From positions 1,188,342 to 1,252,341 of the forward strand of contig CP001673.1 of the NCBI GenBank assembly GCA_000023725.1: 64,000 nucleotides of DNA. Reading direction: 5' to 3'. Origin of the DNA: Flavobacteriaceae bacterium 3519-10. Lineage in GTDB: Bacteria; Bacteroidota; Bacteroidia; Flavobacteriales; Weeksellaceae. Position 1 is the first letter of the stretch. The number at the start of each line of letters is the position of its first letter. The translations under genes and the position numbers were made by a program. The notes beneath the pieces were generated by a model. The model worked only from the letters and a program-made list of their open reading frames with translations, was not told the origin of the DNA and ran no database searches. Shown piece by piece: positions 16,895-25,470 of this stretch.

Positions 16895-18244
16895 TTAAAC
16901 TTCGCTGAGCCGGTATTCTTCGATTTTCCGGTAGAGCGTCGCAATACCGATCTCAAGAAGACGGGCCGCTTCCGCTTTATTCCCCTGGGTATGGTTGAGT
17001 ACTTTCTGGATGTGGAGTTTCTCCACACTCTGGAGCGAAAAGGCTGAAAGTTGCTTTCCGGATTTCACGGACGGGTGAAACTGAATATCAATAGGAAGGT
17101 CGTCGGGGGCCAGTTCAGTTCCACTACTCAGGATCACCGCTCTTTCTATGACATTTTTGAGTTCGCGGATATTCCCTTTCCATGCATGGTGCTGTAAAGC
17201 GGTAATGAAACCGGGATCAACAGAAAGGATTTTTTTATTCATTTTATGGCCGAAAAAATCAACAAAATGCTGCGCCAGCACCGCGATATCTTCGGTTCGG
17301 TCCCTCAATGCCGGCAACGGGATCTGAAAAACCGAAATCCGGTAAAACAGGTCTTCGCGGAAGTGACCGAGGGCTATTTGGTGCGCAAGATCGCGGTTGG
17401 TGGCTGCGATAATTCTCACATTTACCTTCGTAGGTTTGGTCTCTCCAACTTTTATGAATTCGCCGGACTCAATAACCCGTAACAACTTTGCCTGCAGGTC
17501 CAAAGCCATCTCGCCGAGTTCATCCAGAAAAATGGTGCCGTTATGGGCCTCTTCAAACAGGCCCTTCCGGTCTTTTGCGGCTCCTGTGAACGCTCCGGCC
17601 TTATGTCCGAACATTTCGCTTTCGAGTAAATCACGGCTGAATGCGGAACAGTTAATGGCCACAAAATGCTCCGTGCGTCGGGTGCTTTCCTGGTGAATGG
17701 CCTGCGCGAAGACTTCTTTTCCTGTTCCCGTTTCTCCTGTTAAAAGGATGGTCGTATCAGTACCGGCTACTTTTTTTGCAAGTTCTACTGCCTGGCGAAT
17801 GGTTCTTGACTTGCCAATGATATTCGTAAGTGAATGTTTTTTCTCCAGCTGCCTTTCAAGGTGTTGAACCCTTCTGGCCAATGCGGCTTTTTCACATGCT
17901 TTATACAGTAGTGGGATAATCCGGCTGTTATCATCGCCCTTCGTGATATAATCAAAGGCTCCGTTTTTAATGGCCTGTACACCGTCGGGAATATTTCCGT
18001 AAGCGGTAAGCAATATAATTTCTGTGGAAGGATATTTTTCCTTGATGGCTTTTGCGAGTTCCACACCGCTGCCGTCAGGCAGTTTTACGTCACACAGCAC
18101 CACATCAATATCTGACTGCGAGAGTTTCTTTAAACCGGATTGACAGTCAGATGCCTGTATGACTTCGAATCCCTCCAAAGCAATGATGCGTGTGAGTAAG
18201 GATCTGAGCTTCTCTTCGTCGTCTATGATGAGTATTTTTTTCAA
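16895..18244 (-). CDS. NtrC-type sigma54-dependent response regulator of the kdp locus
   Basis: Transcription activator of 449 aa. The receiver domain has DDEE (8-11) and phosphoacceptor Asp52. The AAA+ domain has Walker A GETGTGKE (170-177), the sigma54-contact loop GAFTGA (217-222) and Walker B GTIFLDELGEM; a Fis-type helix-turn-helix (GNKAEAARLLEIGIATLYRKI) ends the protein. The start is TTG at 18244, giving the standard opening MKKILIIDDE; the longer frame to 18418 adds 58 residues without family character and runs through the promoter box at 18266. It takes the place KdpE has in other bacteria, and is probably phosphorylated by the kinase at the far end of the locus. Confidence 0.88.
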   Translation of the reverse strand: MKKILIIDDEEKLRSLLTRIIALEGFEVIQASDCQSGLKKLSQSDIDVVLCDVKLPDGSGVELAKAIKEKYPSTEIILLTAYGNIPDGVQAIKNGAFDYITKGDDNSRIIPLLYKACEKAALARRVQHLERQLEKKHSLTNIIGKSRTIRQAVELAKKVAGTDTTILLTGETGTGKEVFAQAIHQESTRRTEHFVAINCSAFSRDLLESEMFGHKAGAFTGAAKDRKGLFEEAHNGTIFLDELGEMALDLQAKLLRVIESGEFIKVGETKPTKVNVRIIAATNRDLAHQIALGHFREDLFYRISVFQIPLPALRDRTEDIAVLAQHFVDFFGHKMNKKILSVDPGFITALQHHAWKGNIRELKNVIERAVILSSGTELAPDDLPIDIQFHPSVKSGKQLSAFSLQSVEKLHIQKVLNHTQGNKAEAARLLEIGIATLYRKIEEYRLSEV

Positions 18245-18265
18245 AGCAGAAACATATTGGTTGCG

Positions 18266-18273
18266 CAAATCTA
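18266..18273 (-). promoter_or_regulatory. -7 box of the sigma54-regulator gene
   Basis: Minus strand TAGATTTG matches TAnnTTTG and lies 21 bp before the TTG start codon, giving a short leader. It supports the TTG start over the upstream ATG. Confidence 0.5.
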
Positions 18274-18296
18274 AGAATAATATAGGATGATTAGCA

Positions 18297-18317
18297 CCAT
18301 AGGAATTACCCCTATTG
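18297..18317. promoter_or_regulatory. Imperfect inverted repeat upstream of the regulator promoter
   Basis: ATAGG-AATTACC-CCTAT lies about 25-45 bp upstream of the -7 box of the response-regulator gene, with another ATAGG at 18282. It could be a protein-binding site. Five-base arms are short, so this is tentative. Confidence 0.25.
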
Positions 18318-18759
18318 ACGTCCCGCCTCAGTACCACTACCGGATACGTACCCATGCCGTCCATATTTCGATTGAAATTTGAAAATGAAACTAAATACTG
18401 CGTATTAAGGCAATTCACAACCTTTGATATGCGGTTGCGTTCCCTGCATTCTGTCGTGGCCTTTCACCAAGAGGACTTATTCTCCGTAATTAATTCGCTG
18501 TAATGCCCCTCTCAAAAAGGCTTGCATGAGTTGAACCGGAGTGGAGCCGGACATGCTTGCGGGATACCCGCAAGTTCCTTCACAGATAACCCCACCTTTC
18601 CCGTACTATCACCCGGTACGGCACCTCGAATATCCACGTGGAAAAACCGCATGGGCCTTACAATTGCCTAAAACGGCCATGCATCGGATTGGATAATAAT
18701 GTTACGTGCCGTGGCTCGCCGGGTTTATCGGCAAGACTTACATTATAAAAGAACAACGT
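18318..18759. other. Non-coding region with clustered hairpins; possible structured RNA
   Basis: About 440 bp without a credible gene on either strand (the 62-codon frame at 18315-18503 has no protein character). From 18530 to 18740 there is a cluster of inverted repeats: CTTGCGGG-ATA-CCCGCAAG at 18556-18574 (8-bp stem), CCGTAC with GTACGG at 18601-18621, and shorter GC pairs near 18535 and 18715-18735. I do not recognise a known riboswitch or small RNA. See findings. Confidence 0.4.
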
Positions 18760-18760
18760 A

Positions 18761-18780
18761 AAAAAACGGACCGAAGTCCG
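18761..18780 (-). terminator. Intrinsic terminator of the metal-ATPase operon
   Basis: The minus strand reads CGGAC-TTCG-GTCCG followed by six T: a short stem closed by the very stable UUCG tetraloop. It starts 7 bp after the ATPase stop codon. Confidence 0.8.
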
Positions 18781-18786
18781 CTGTCT

Positions 18787-20880
18787 TTAAAATCTCATTT
18801 TCTGGATCCTTACTGCATTTAAAATGGCAAGAAGTGCCACGCCTACATCGGCAAAGACGGCTTCCCACATCGTGGCTAGACCGCCGGCGCCTAAAACAAG
18901 AACGATCGCTTTAACCCCAAAAGCCAGCGCAATATTCTGCCAGACAATTTTTTTTGTCTGCTTACCAATATTGATGGCCATGGGGATTCTTGAAGGTTTA
19001 TCATCCTGAATGACCACATCTGCAGTTTCAATGGTAGCATCACTGCCAAGGCCACCCATCGCGATTCCCACATCACTTAAAGCAACGACCGGTGCATCGT
19101 TAACCCCGTCGCCCACAAATGCGACGGTCTCGCCGCGGCCTCTAATTACTTTGAGTCTGTTCACTTTATCTTCCGGCAACAGATCGCCAAAAGCATCCTG
19201 TATGCCGAGTTTTTCTGCCACTGCTTTCACTACGGTTGACTTGTCGCCACTCAGCATCGTCGTTTTTATGCCCAAACTTTTAAGTTTCTGTATGGTTTCG
19301 GCGGCATCTTCTTTAATACGGTCGGCGATGGTGATATATCCGGCGAATTTTCCTTCATAAGCAATCGCAATCACGGTTTCTGCAATATCTGCTGGATTTA
19401 CATCATAGCTGATATTGAACCGATCCATCAGTTTAAAGTTCCCTGCGAGTAACTGTTTACCCTGATACGTTCCCTTCATGCCATGACCTGCTATTTCTTC
19501 GACATGGTCAAAAATAACCGTATGGTCGGGTTCGCCCAGGTGGTCATGTATTGCGGTGGCAACCGGATGGGTTGATGAGTTTTCAATAACATTAACCAGT
19601 TTTAAAATAAGATCTTTATCGAATTCAGGTTTAATGTTTACAGTCTGTACTTTAAATACACCTTCAGTCATGGTTCCGGTCTTATCCATTACCACATTTT
19701 TTACCCCTGCCAGTGCATCCAGAAAGTTGCTGCCCTTAAATAAAATTCCGTTCCGGCTGGCCGCTCCGATGCCGCCAAAGTATCCGAGCGGAATACTGAT
19801 TACTAAGGCACACGGACACGAAATCACCAAGAATAGGAGCCCACGGTATAACCAGTCGCGCAAAACATATTCATCGACAAAAAAGTAAGGCAACAGACAG
19901 ATCGCCACCGCCAGCAGTACGACGATTGGTGTGTAGATGCGCGCAAATTTCCTGATAAACAGTTCGGTAGGTGCTTTTTGCGCGGTTGCATTCTGAACCA
20001 ACTCCAGAATCTTTGAAAGTTTCGAATCACTGTAAGGAGTGTCGACCCTGACCTGTGCCACCGTGTTCAGGTTGATCATCCCCGCAAGAACTGTATCGCC
20101 CTTCTGTTTTGTATCGGGTTTGCTTTCACCAGTGAGTGCCGAGGTATTGAACGGGGCACTGTCCGAGATTAAAACTCCGTCGAGGGCCAGTTTTTCTCCC
20201 GGTTTCAACTGAATGAGCGACCCCAGCGCAACTTCCGCAGCTTTCACCGTTTGTGGGCGATTGTCGACTAAAAGAGTTACTTCATCAGGACGCTGATCTA
20301 AAAGTTGAGCGATGTTTCCTTTTGCGCGCTGTACGGCTAAAGTCTGGAATACTTCACCCACCGAATAGAAAAGCATGACCGCCACACCTTCGGGGTATTC
20401 GCCAATTGCGAAGGCGCCTGTTGTGGCGATCGACATCAGGAAAAACTCCGAGAACACATCGGCCTTCCGTATGCTTTCAATTGCTTCTTTAAGTACCGGA
20501 AGACCTACCGGGAGATAGGCCGCGGCATACCAGCCAATACGCACCCAATCGCTGAACCAGGACTGAGGGATTAGATAATCCATTGCCAGGCCCGCGATTA
20601 AAATAACGAATGAGATCATTGCAGGCAGAAACAGCTGGAAAGCTGATTTCCCCTGTGCCGAATGATCGTGACCATCATCATCGGTATGTTTATCGGCCGG
20701 TTTATGACTGTCTTTGTCTGGATGCTTACCTTTTGATGGATTTATTTTTGCATCTACAGCGCAGCACGCTTTATCGCCCAACTCTTCTGTTAATCGCCGG
20801 TCGGCAACCGCATTGATTTTACCTTCTTCTGTGCAGCAAATTTGCTTTCCATCTTTATCGTACCTATGTTTATGTTCCAT
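18787..20880 (-). CDS. Heavy-metal P1B-type ATPase (Zn/Cd/Co or related efflux pump)
   Basis: Inner-membrane metal exporter, 697 aa. Core motifs: TGES (250-253), metal-binding membrane motif CPC (355-357), DKTGT with phosphorylated Asp399, and GDGVNDAPVVALSDVGIAMGG. In place of the usual N-terminal HMA domain it has an 80-residue charged tail with two Cys pairs (QICCTEEG, KACCAVDA) and several His-rich stretches, probably a simple metal-binding region. CPC with a His/Cys tail fits Zn/Cd/Co/Pb pumps of the ZntA/CadA group; the ion cannot be fixed from sequence. Last gene of an operon with a TonB receptor (2 bp) and a DUF6660 protein. Confidence 0.88.
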   Translation of the reverse strand: MEHKHRYDKDGKQICCTEEGKINAVADRRLTEELGDKACCAVDAKINPSKGKHPDKDSHKPADKHTDDDGHDHSAQGKSAFQLFLPAMISFVILIAGLAMDYLIPQSWFSDWVRIGWYAAAYLPVGLPVLKEAIESIRKADVFSEFFLMSIATTGAFAIGEYPEGVAVMLFYSVGEVFQTLAVQRAKGNIAQLLDQRPDEVTLLVDNRPQTVKAAEVALGSLIQLKPGEKLALDGVLISDSAPFNTSALTGESKPDTKQKGDTVLAGMINLNTVAQVRVDTPYSDSKLSKILELVQNATAQKAPTELFIRKFARIYTPIVVLLAVAICLLPYFFVDEYVLRDWLYRGLLFLVISCPCALVISIPLGYFGGIGAASRNGILFKGSNFLDALAGVKNVVMDKTGTMTEGVFKVQTVNIKPEFDKDLILKLVNVIENSSTHPVATAIHDHLGEPDHTVIFDHVEEIAGHGMKGTYQGKQLLAGNFKLMDRFNISYDVNPADIAETVIAIAYEGKFAGYITIADRIKEDAAETIQKLKSLGIKTTMLSGDKSTVVKAVAEKLGIQDAFGDLLPEDKVNRLKVIRGRGETVAFVGDGVNDAPVVALSDVGIAMGGLGSDATIETADVVIQDDKPSRIPMAINIGKQTKKIVWQNIALAFGVKAIVLVLGAGGLATMWEAVFADVGVALLAILNAVRIQKMRF

Positions 20881-20882
20881 CG

Positions 20883-22853
20883 TTAAAGTTTAAATTTAAT
20901 TCCCCCGTTGAATGTCCTGCCTTCGGTATGCGTCCAGATCTCATCGAACGCAGGTGCGGTATGGGATCCGTTCACGACTCCCTTGTACCGGCTTTGCCTT
21001 GTATCCAGGAAATTTTCAACATTGATGAATATAGAAAGCCGGCCGAAATATTTTTCGAACATAAAACCGAGGTCCCAGTAAGGTTTGGTGGAAGATCCGT
21101 TAGTAAGCCTTTGAACATCGGTGTAATAAGCCTCAAGGCCGGTTTTGTATTGATCATGTTTTTCAGCCATCAGGATTAGATTGACGCGGTGCACAGGAAC
21201 TAAGGGTACGATACGGTCTCCCGGTATATAGTCTGCCCTGGTATCAGTATAGGTATATCCTGCAAAGAATTTGAGGAAATCCTTATAGATCAATTTCGCA
21301 TTGGTCTCAAAACCGCTGCTGTATAATGGCTTGTCTGTATTGGCAAGTGTATATCCTGCGGTGCTGTTGCCATCTAAAATAATGGAATTATTGAGTTGGG
21401 TATAGAAGAACATCTGGTTGATGCTGAAATCCAGATCATCACCAAGCATGGTTTTAAAATTGACATCCGCGGTACCACCGAGGCTTTTTTCGGAGGTAAC
21501 CCCGATGAGTGGCTTCAGGTTTTGGTACTGAAATCCTTCGGTCTGTTCGGTAAAAGCGGTAGGTGTTTTGTAGCCCAAACCTGCGCCAATACGACTGGTC
21601 CATTTAGTTGACAACTTCAGCAACATTGAAATCTTAGGCAATACAAATGTCTCTGATTCTGTATACAAACCATTGCCATATTTCACCAGATCAGCGCGCA
21701 CACCGTTTTCAAATTTCAGAACCTCAGAAACATCCCAGGTATGCTGAATATAGGCGCCTCCTGTGTTTACGAAGAATGACAAACCGTTCGCAGTGCTGTT
21801 CAGTCTGTCTTTAAAATGGTCGGTCACATAATTGCCGCCCACAATTAAAGTTTGATTCGGAAGTGTTTTCGACCATGACAGATCGGAATAGTAATTCTGG
21901 TTCAGTCCTTTAAAAGTATAGTCGGAAACCTCAATTGTTCTGTCAAAAAGCGAGTACGCTGATTTGAATTCGACACGGGAAGTTTCGGAAAGCGGTTTGC
22001 TGAACTCTACTGTTGCAGTGTTTCGAAATGTTGTATTCCGTTCAAAATAGGAATGCTCCGTACTGGCGTTTCCTTTGATATATTGCATATCTCCGCCAAG
22101 CCTGTTGCCTGTTGTAAAGGCATTTCCTACAATCAGGTTTGCGTCGCCGGGCAGATAGAAAAACAGCTTGGGGTGTATAGTGAACTCTTTAGAATTGGGA
22201 AGTTCTGTGAAATCATCTTTATCAATATCATATTCTTTCTGATCGTTATACAGCGCCATCAGGCTGTAACCCAAATTCTCATTCCTTTGCGACGAAAATA
22301 CGCCGAGATTATAAAGGCCGGTATTGGCAGCGTTTATAAGGATATTCAAGTCCTGTTTTTCTTTGGGTGTACGGGATATAAAATTGATTACCCCTGCGAT
22401 TGCACCTGCACCATAGAGTGTTGAGGACGGACCTTTTATAATTTCTACCTGTTTCAGATCCAGTGGCGGAATTTCGAGGACGCTCAATCCGTTGGCAAAG
22501 TTGCCGAACGAGGGGAAGCCGTCTTTCAGTATTTGCGTATACCGCCCGTCGAGCCCCTGAATCCGGATGCTGGCATTGGCAGAAGTTGCTGACGTTTGCT
22601 GAACCGATATTCCGGTACTTTCGTGCAGGATCATGGCGACATTGGAGGGCCGCATGTTGGATTTTTCATCAATCTCTTCAAGAATGATGGTTTCTACCCG
22701 GGTGGGTGTATTGGCGATGGTTCGGGATGATCTCGTAGATCGAAGGATAATTTCTTCGATCTCATCTTCTCTTTCGTGCTGCACAGTATCCTGTTGTGCA
22801 AACACAGGGATGCCCAGCAGCATCATTGCTGCGGCAAATATTATTTTTTGCAT
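20883..22853 (-). CDS. TonB-dependent outer-membrane receptor in the metal operon
   Basis: Outer-membrane receptor of 656 aa. A signal peptide (1-19, ending PVFAQ) is followed directly by a plug domain (about 35-160: SNVAMILHESTGISVQQ, IRIQGLDGRYTQILKDGFP, VEIIKGPSSTLYGAGAIAGVIN) with no carboxypeptidase-like front domain, then a 22-strand-type barrel ending in GGIKFKL. It is of the colicin I/vitamin B12 receptor kind. Two bp separate it from the metal ATPase. Such receptors in metal operons may carry metal ions or metallophores; the direction of transport is not evident. Confidence 0.88.
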   Translation of the reverse strand: MQKIIFAAAMMLLGIPVFAQQDTVQHEREDEIEEIILRSTRSSRTIANTPTRVETIILEEIDEKSNMRPSNVAMILHESTGISVQQTSATSANASIRIQGLDGRYTQILKDGFPSFGNFANGLSVLEIPPLDLKQVEIIKGPSSTLYGAGAIAGVINFISRTPKEKQDLNILINAANTGLYNLGVFSSQRNENLGYSLMALYNDQKEYDIDKDDFTELPNSKEFTIHPKLFFYLPGDANLIVGNAFTTGNRLGGDMQYIKGNASTEHSYFERNTTFRNTATVEFSKPLSETSRVEFKSAYSLFDRTIEVSDYTFKGLNQNYYSDLSWSKTLPNQTLIVGGNYVTDHFKDRLNSTANGLSFFVNTGGAYIQHTWDVSEVLKFENGVRADLVKYGNGLYTESETFVLPKISMLLKLSTKWTSRIGAGLGYKTPTAFTEQTEGFQYQNLKPLIGVTSEKSLGGTADVNFKTMLGDDLDFSINQMFFYTQLNNSIILDGNSTAGYTLANTDKPLYSSGFETNAKLIYKDFLKFFAGYTYTDTRADYIPGDRIVPLVPVHRVNLILMAEKHDQYKTGLEAYYTDVQRLTNGSSTKPYWDLGFMFEKYFGRLSIFINVENFLDTRQSRYKGVVNGSHTAPAFDEIWTHTEGRTFNGGIKFKL

Positions 22854-22894
22854 TGAAATTTAAGTAAGTGGTTAAACAATAAGAGTATAACTGC

Positions 22895-23215
22895 TTAACA
22901 TAACTTAGGAGGCTGCCAAATACCGGCATTGAAAAGAAGACTGTAATTGTATGTTGATTCAGTGATCTCTGCTTTTACTAAAAGAAAGTTTTTTTCAGGA
23001 AGTAATTTTTTAATCTGTGTAACAGTCATAGACATGCCACAACAGTTGCAGACGCAGAACGGAGCACATTGGTCCGCGTGCCCGGCCTGGCCCTGCTGCA
23101 AATGAACTTCCTCTGCCACACCTGTTTTGTCACCAAAAAAATTGGCCGTATCACTGCAGGGTACTACGGTAAGTACCATGAAGAATACAGAGAGCAGGAA
23201 GGCTAAAAATTTCAC
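22895..23215 (-). CDS. DUF6660-family small secreted Cys/His protein
   Basis: Product of 106 aa with an N-terminal signal peptide or anchor (1-20) and a cluster HADQCAPFCVCNCCG (five Cys and one His) near residue 47-60, the hallmark of the DUF6660 family found beside metal-efflux genes in Bacteroidota. It probably binds metal in the periplasm. First gene of the operon with the TonB receptor (41 bp) and P-type ATPase. The biochemical role of the family is not established to my knowledge. Confidence 0.8.
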   Translation of the reverse strand: MKFLAFLLSVFFMVLTVVPCSDTANFFGDKTGVAEEVHLQQGQAGHADQCAPFCVCNCCGMSMTVTQIKKLLPEKNFLLVKAEITESTYNYSLLFNAGIWQPPKLC

Positions 23216-23602
23216 GGTGCTAAATTACAAATAATCCTTTGAAAAGCTTTTGCAACTTCTAACAGCTGCAGTAACTGGATGGTTGAGTGTCCCGTCATGT
23301 CCCGATACTGTCGGTAGCTATCGCGATGGGATGGGGGTTAAGAGCCAGGGCAAAACGTAAAAAGCAAAAGTGCGGGTTCTCATTGAGCACCCCGTCAAAG
23401 ATCCATGGAATTTTTCCAGCCCGCCAGCGGAGGGGACTTCGTTGCACCGGGGCAGGCCGGATACAGGCGGTTTAACTGATGATTTTTCACGGATGGATTC
23501 GTAGGTGATGCAGATGCAGGATTCTTCTGCGGTGAGGAACCTTCACACAAAGACCGGACGCTGTTAGAGTCCGGTCTTTTAACTGTGCGTAAAGGATTTT
23601 GT
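23216..23602. other. Intergenic region upstream of the metal operon
   Basis: About 390 bp with no credible gene. It must contain the promoter of the minus-strand metal operon; no exact TAnnTTTG was found, only a near match in the 40 bp before the DUF6660 start. A decayed copy of the purine-rich GAGCCA repeat lies near 23338 and a terminator hairpin at 23549-23579. Confidence 0.5.
23549..23579 (-). terminator. Intrinsic terminator after the T9SS cargo gene
   Basis: AAAGACCGGAC (23549-23559) pairs perfectly with GTCCGGTCTTT (23569-23579), an 11-bp stem with a 9-base loop. It lies 24 bp after the stop of the minus-strand gene and could work in both directions. Confidence 0.8.
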
Positions 23603-25282
23603 TTAATTATTCACGAGCACTTTTCGGGTTACTGTACCCGCTGATGTGGTGACCTGTGCGAGGTAATAGCCGGAGCGCAAGCCTCTGATATCAACATCTG
23701 CTGCGCCTTTGTCAAGCTTTTTGTGCAGTACCTGCTGACCCGCAGCACTGAACATCCGTATTTCAAGTGCCCTTTCATTCCCGTCTGTTTTAATTTTAAG
23801 AAAATCTTTCGCCGGATTAGGATAAACGCTCACACTGGTGTTTGCACCACTGTCGATTACAGACATCGACCCGTCCTCAAAGAAAAGTGTGACATTGGGC
23901 GTATAAAAGGCTGGATATCCCTCCGGAGGAGTCATTGCATCGAACGGCGCATCGTCACGCTCAGAATAACGGGATACCACAGGCCCGTCCACGTAGGTAC
24001 TCATGAATGTAGACCAGAGTACCTGCTGGGGATGTGTTTTGTTGGTGTAGATCACGAGATTTTTTCCGGTGTAGTTAAATTCGGTCTGCAAAGGGATGTA
24101 GAGATTATTCAGTCCTTTCTTAAAATCAAGCGTCCCGTCGTATACCTTCGTAAATGAAGCCGGATTGAGCCATTCTGATGAAAGGTCTTCCTGATCGGTT
24201 TCGGCCAGATAGATCTGCACCGGAATATCATTATTATCCTCGTCGAAGTGTGAAACATACTGTATACCCGTCATTTTCGAGCCGCTGTTGCCGATCTGCT
24301 GCGCCGTGTATAGGGTTTGCGACAGACTGTAAAGTGTGTAGAAATTAAACGGGATAGAGTGCTGCAGCGCATAGGATTCTGTACCGATCTGCACATTGGT
24401 TGTATTTTCTTTCAGAACAATTACGGCCAGATCCCTCGACGCATTGTTGTCCGGATTGATGTCATCGGCGCTTTCTACCACTGCGTACAGGGTTTTACCC
24501 GGAATGTCGCCCGGCTGCGGTGTCCATGTGAGGGAAACCTGGGATTTTTCACCAAAATTTAGCGGGGCTCCGGATACCGCTGCAAGTTCTGCTCCGTCGC
24601 CGGATTTAAGTTTGACGGTGTAATTATTCTGCGAAGATTTTCCACCGTTCGTAACGTCTACCACAAAAGTAGCGATCTGCCCTGCATTGATCGCTGTATT
24701 GCCGGTGATGTTGCCTGCAACCAGGTCTTTGTCTACAGCCTCCTCAATTTTTACATCGTCAATTGCCCAGCCGTTGATAAAAAAATGGTTTCCGATAAAA
24801 CGGAACGCATACTGCATCTGGGTTGCCCCCTCGGGCGCTGTGATAAAATAGGTGAACCTGTCCTGTGGGATATTCAGCAGGCCGAGCGGTTTTTCCCAAA
24901 GGGTCTGCCACGTCTGGCCCCCATCAAAAGTAACGTCCATACCGACTGTTTCTCCGGCATCCGCCGCAAAATTAATGAGGTACTGATTATACGACAGCGC
25001 GAGGTGCTTATACCCTGTAATAGTAACAGCAGGCGATACCACCCGCGTAAGGCCCTCCTGCATGCCGTAACCCATATAGAATTCGGGCGCTGTGCCCCCT
25101 GAAATCTGTGAGTTGTTGACCTTCCAGTTGGGTGCATGCTGGCCTTCGAACGACCAGCCCGGCGCAACAGCCCCCGGCGGATAACTGAAACTTTCAGTAT
25201 AGATTGTTTGCTGCGCATTAAGGCTTCCGCTTACAAGCAGAAGGGCCGGCAAAGCAGAAAGTAAAGTAAAAATTCTTTTCAT
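23603..25282 (-). CDS. Secreted T9SS type A cargo protein with jelly-roll and CARDB-like domains
   Basis: Surface or secreted protein of 559 aa. Signal peptide 1-23 (ends SLNAQ); a concanavalin-like domain (about 25-180, ending FINGWAIDDVKIEE) of the kind often used in adhesion or substrate binding; a CARDB-like Ig domain (about 185-285: NAGQIATFVVDVTNGG, NNYTVKLKSGDG, VESADDINPDNN); a further beta-rich region; and a C-terminal type A sorting domain (SVYPNPAKDFLKIKT, LRSGYYLAQVTT, KVLVNN). No catalytic motif is recognised, so its role is open. Confidence 0.85.
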   Translation of the reverse strand: MKRIFTLLSALPALLLVSGSLNAQQTIYTESFSYPPGAVAPGWSFEGQHAPNWKVNNSQISGGTAPEFYMGYGMQEGLTRVVSPAVTITGYKHLALSYNQYLINFAADAGETVGMDVTFDGGQTWQTLWEKPLGLLNIPQDRFTYFITAPEGATQMQYAFRFIGNHFFINGWAIDDVKIEEAVDKDLVAGNITGNTAINAGQIATFVVDVTNGGKSSQNNYTVKLKSGDGAELAAVSGAPLNFGEKSQVSLTWTPQPGDIPGKTLYAVVESADDINPDNNASRDLAVIVLKENTTNVQIGTESYALQHSIPFNFYTLYSLSQTLYTAQQIGNSGSKMTGIQYVSHFDEDNNDIPVQIYLAETDQEDLSSEWLNPASFTKVYDGTLDFKKGLNNLYIPLQTEFNYTGKNLVIYTNKTHPQQVLWSTFMSTYVDGPVVSRYSERDDAPFDAMTPPEGYPAFYTPNVTLFFEDGSMSVIDSGANTSVSVYPNPAKDFLKIKTDGNERALEIRMFSAAGQQVLHKKLDKGAADVDIRGLRSGYYLAQVTTSAGTVTRKVLVNN

Positions 25283-25470
25283 AACTAAGATATTTGATTT
25301 TGGTTTTACAAATTAAAGCGCTAATTCCCTGCCACGCAATTCGGGTTGGCTGCTAATTTTCTAAGGACCAGATACGTGCTGCCACCTATTTTAGACTTCA
25401 ATTGCACGTAAACCCACTCAAATTAAGGATTTAACCTCATATTTGTGTGGCTTTTTTGGATTGATACAAA

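Noticed and set aside
18245-18418. N-terminal extension of the sigma54 regulator (start at 18418)
   Set aside because: The extra 58 residues have no receiver-domain character and cross the TAGATTTG promoter box; a TTG start gives the canonical MKKILIIDDE.
18315-18503. 62-codon plus-strand frame upstream of the sigma54 regulator
   Set aside because: No ribosome-binding context, no recognisable protein pattern, and it overlaps the regulator's upstream region.
18601-18621. Group II intron domain V
   Set aside because: The CCGTAC/GTACGG hairpin recalls domain V, but it lacks the second stem, bulge and GNRA-like loop, and no intron-encoded protein is near.
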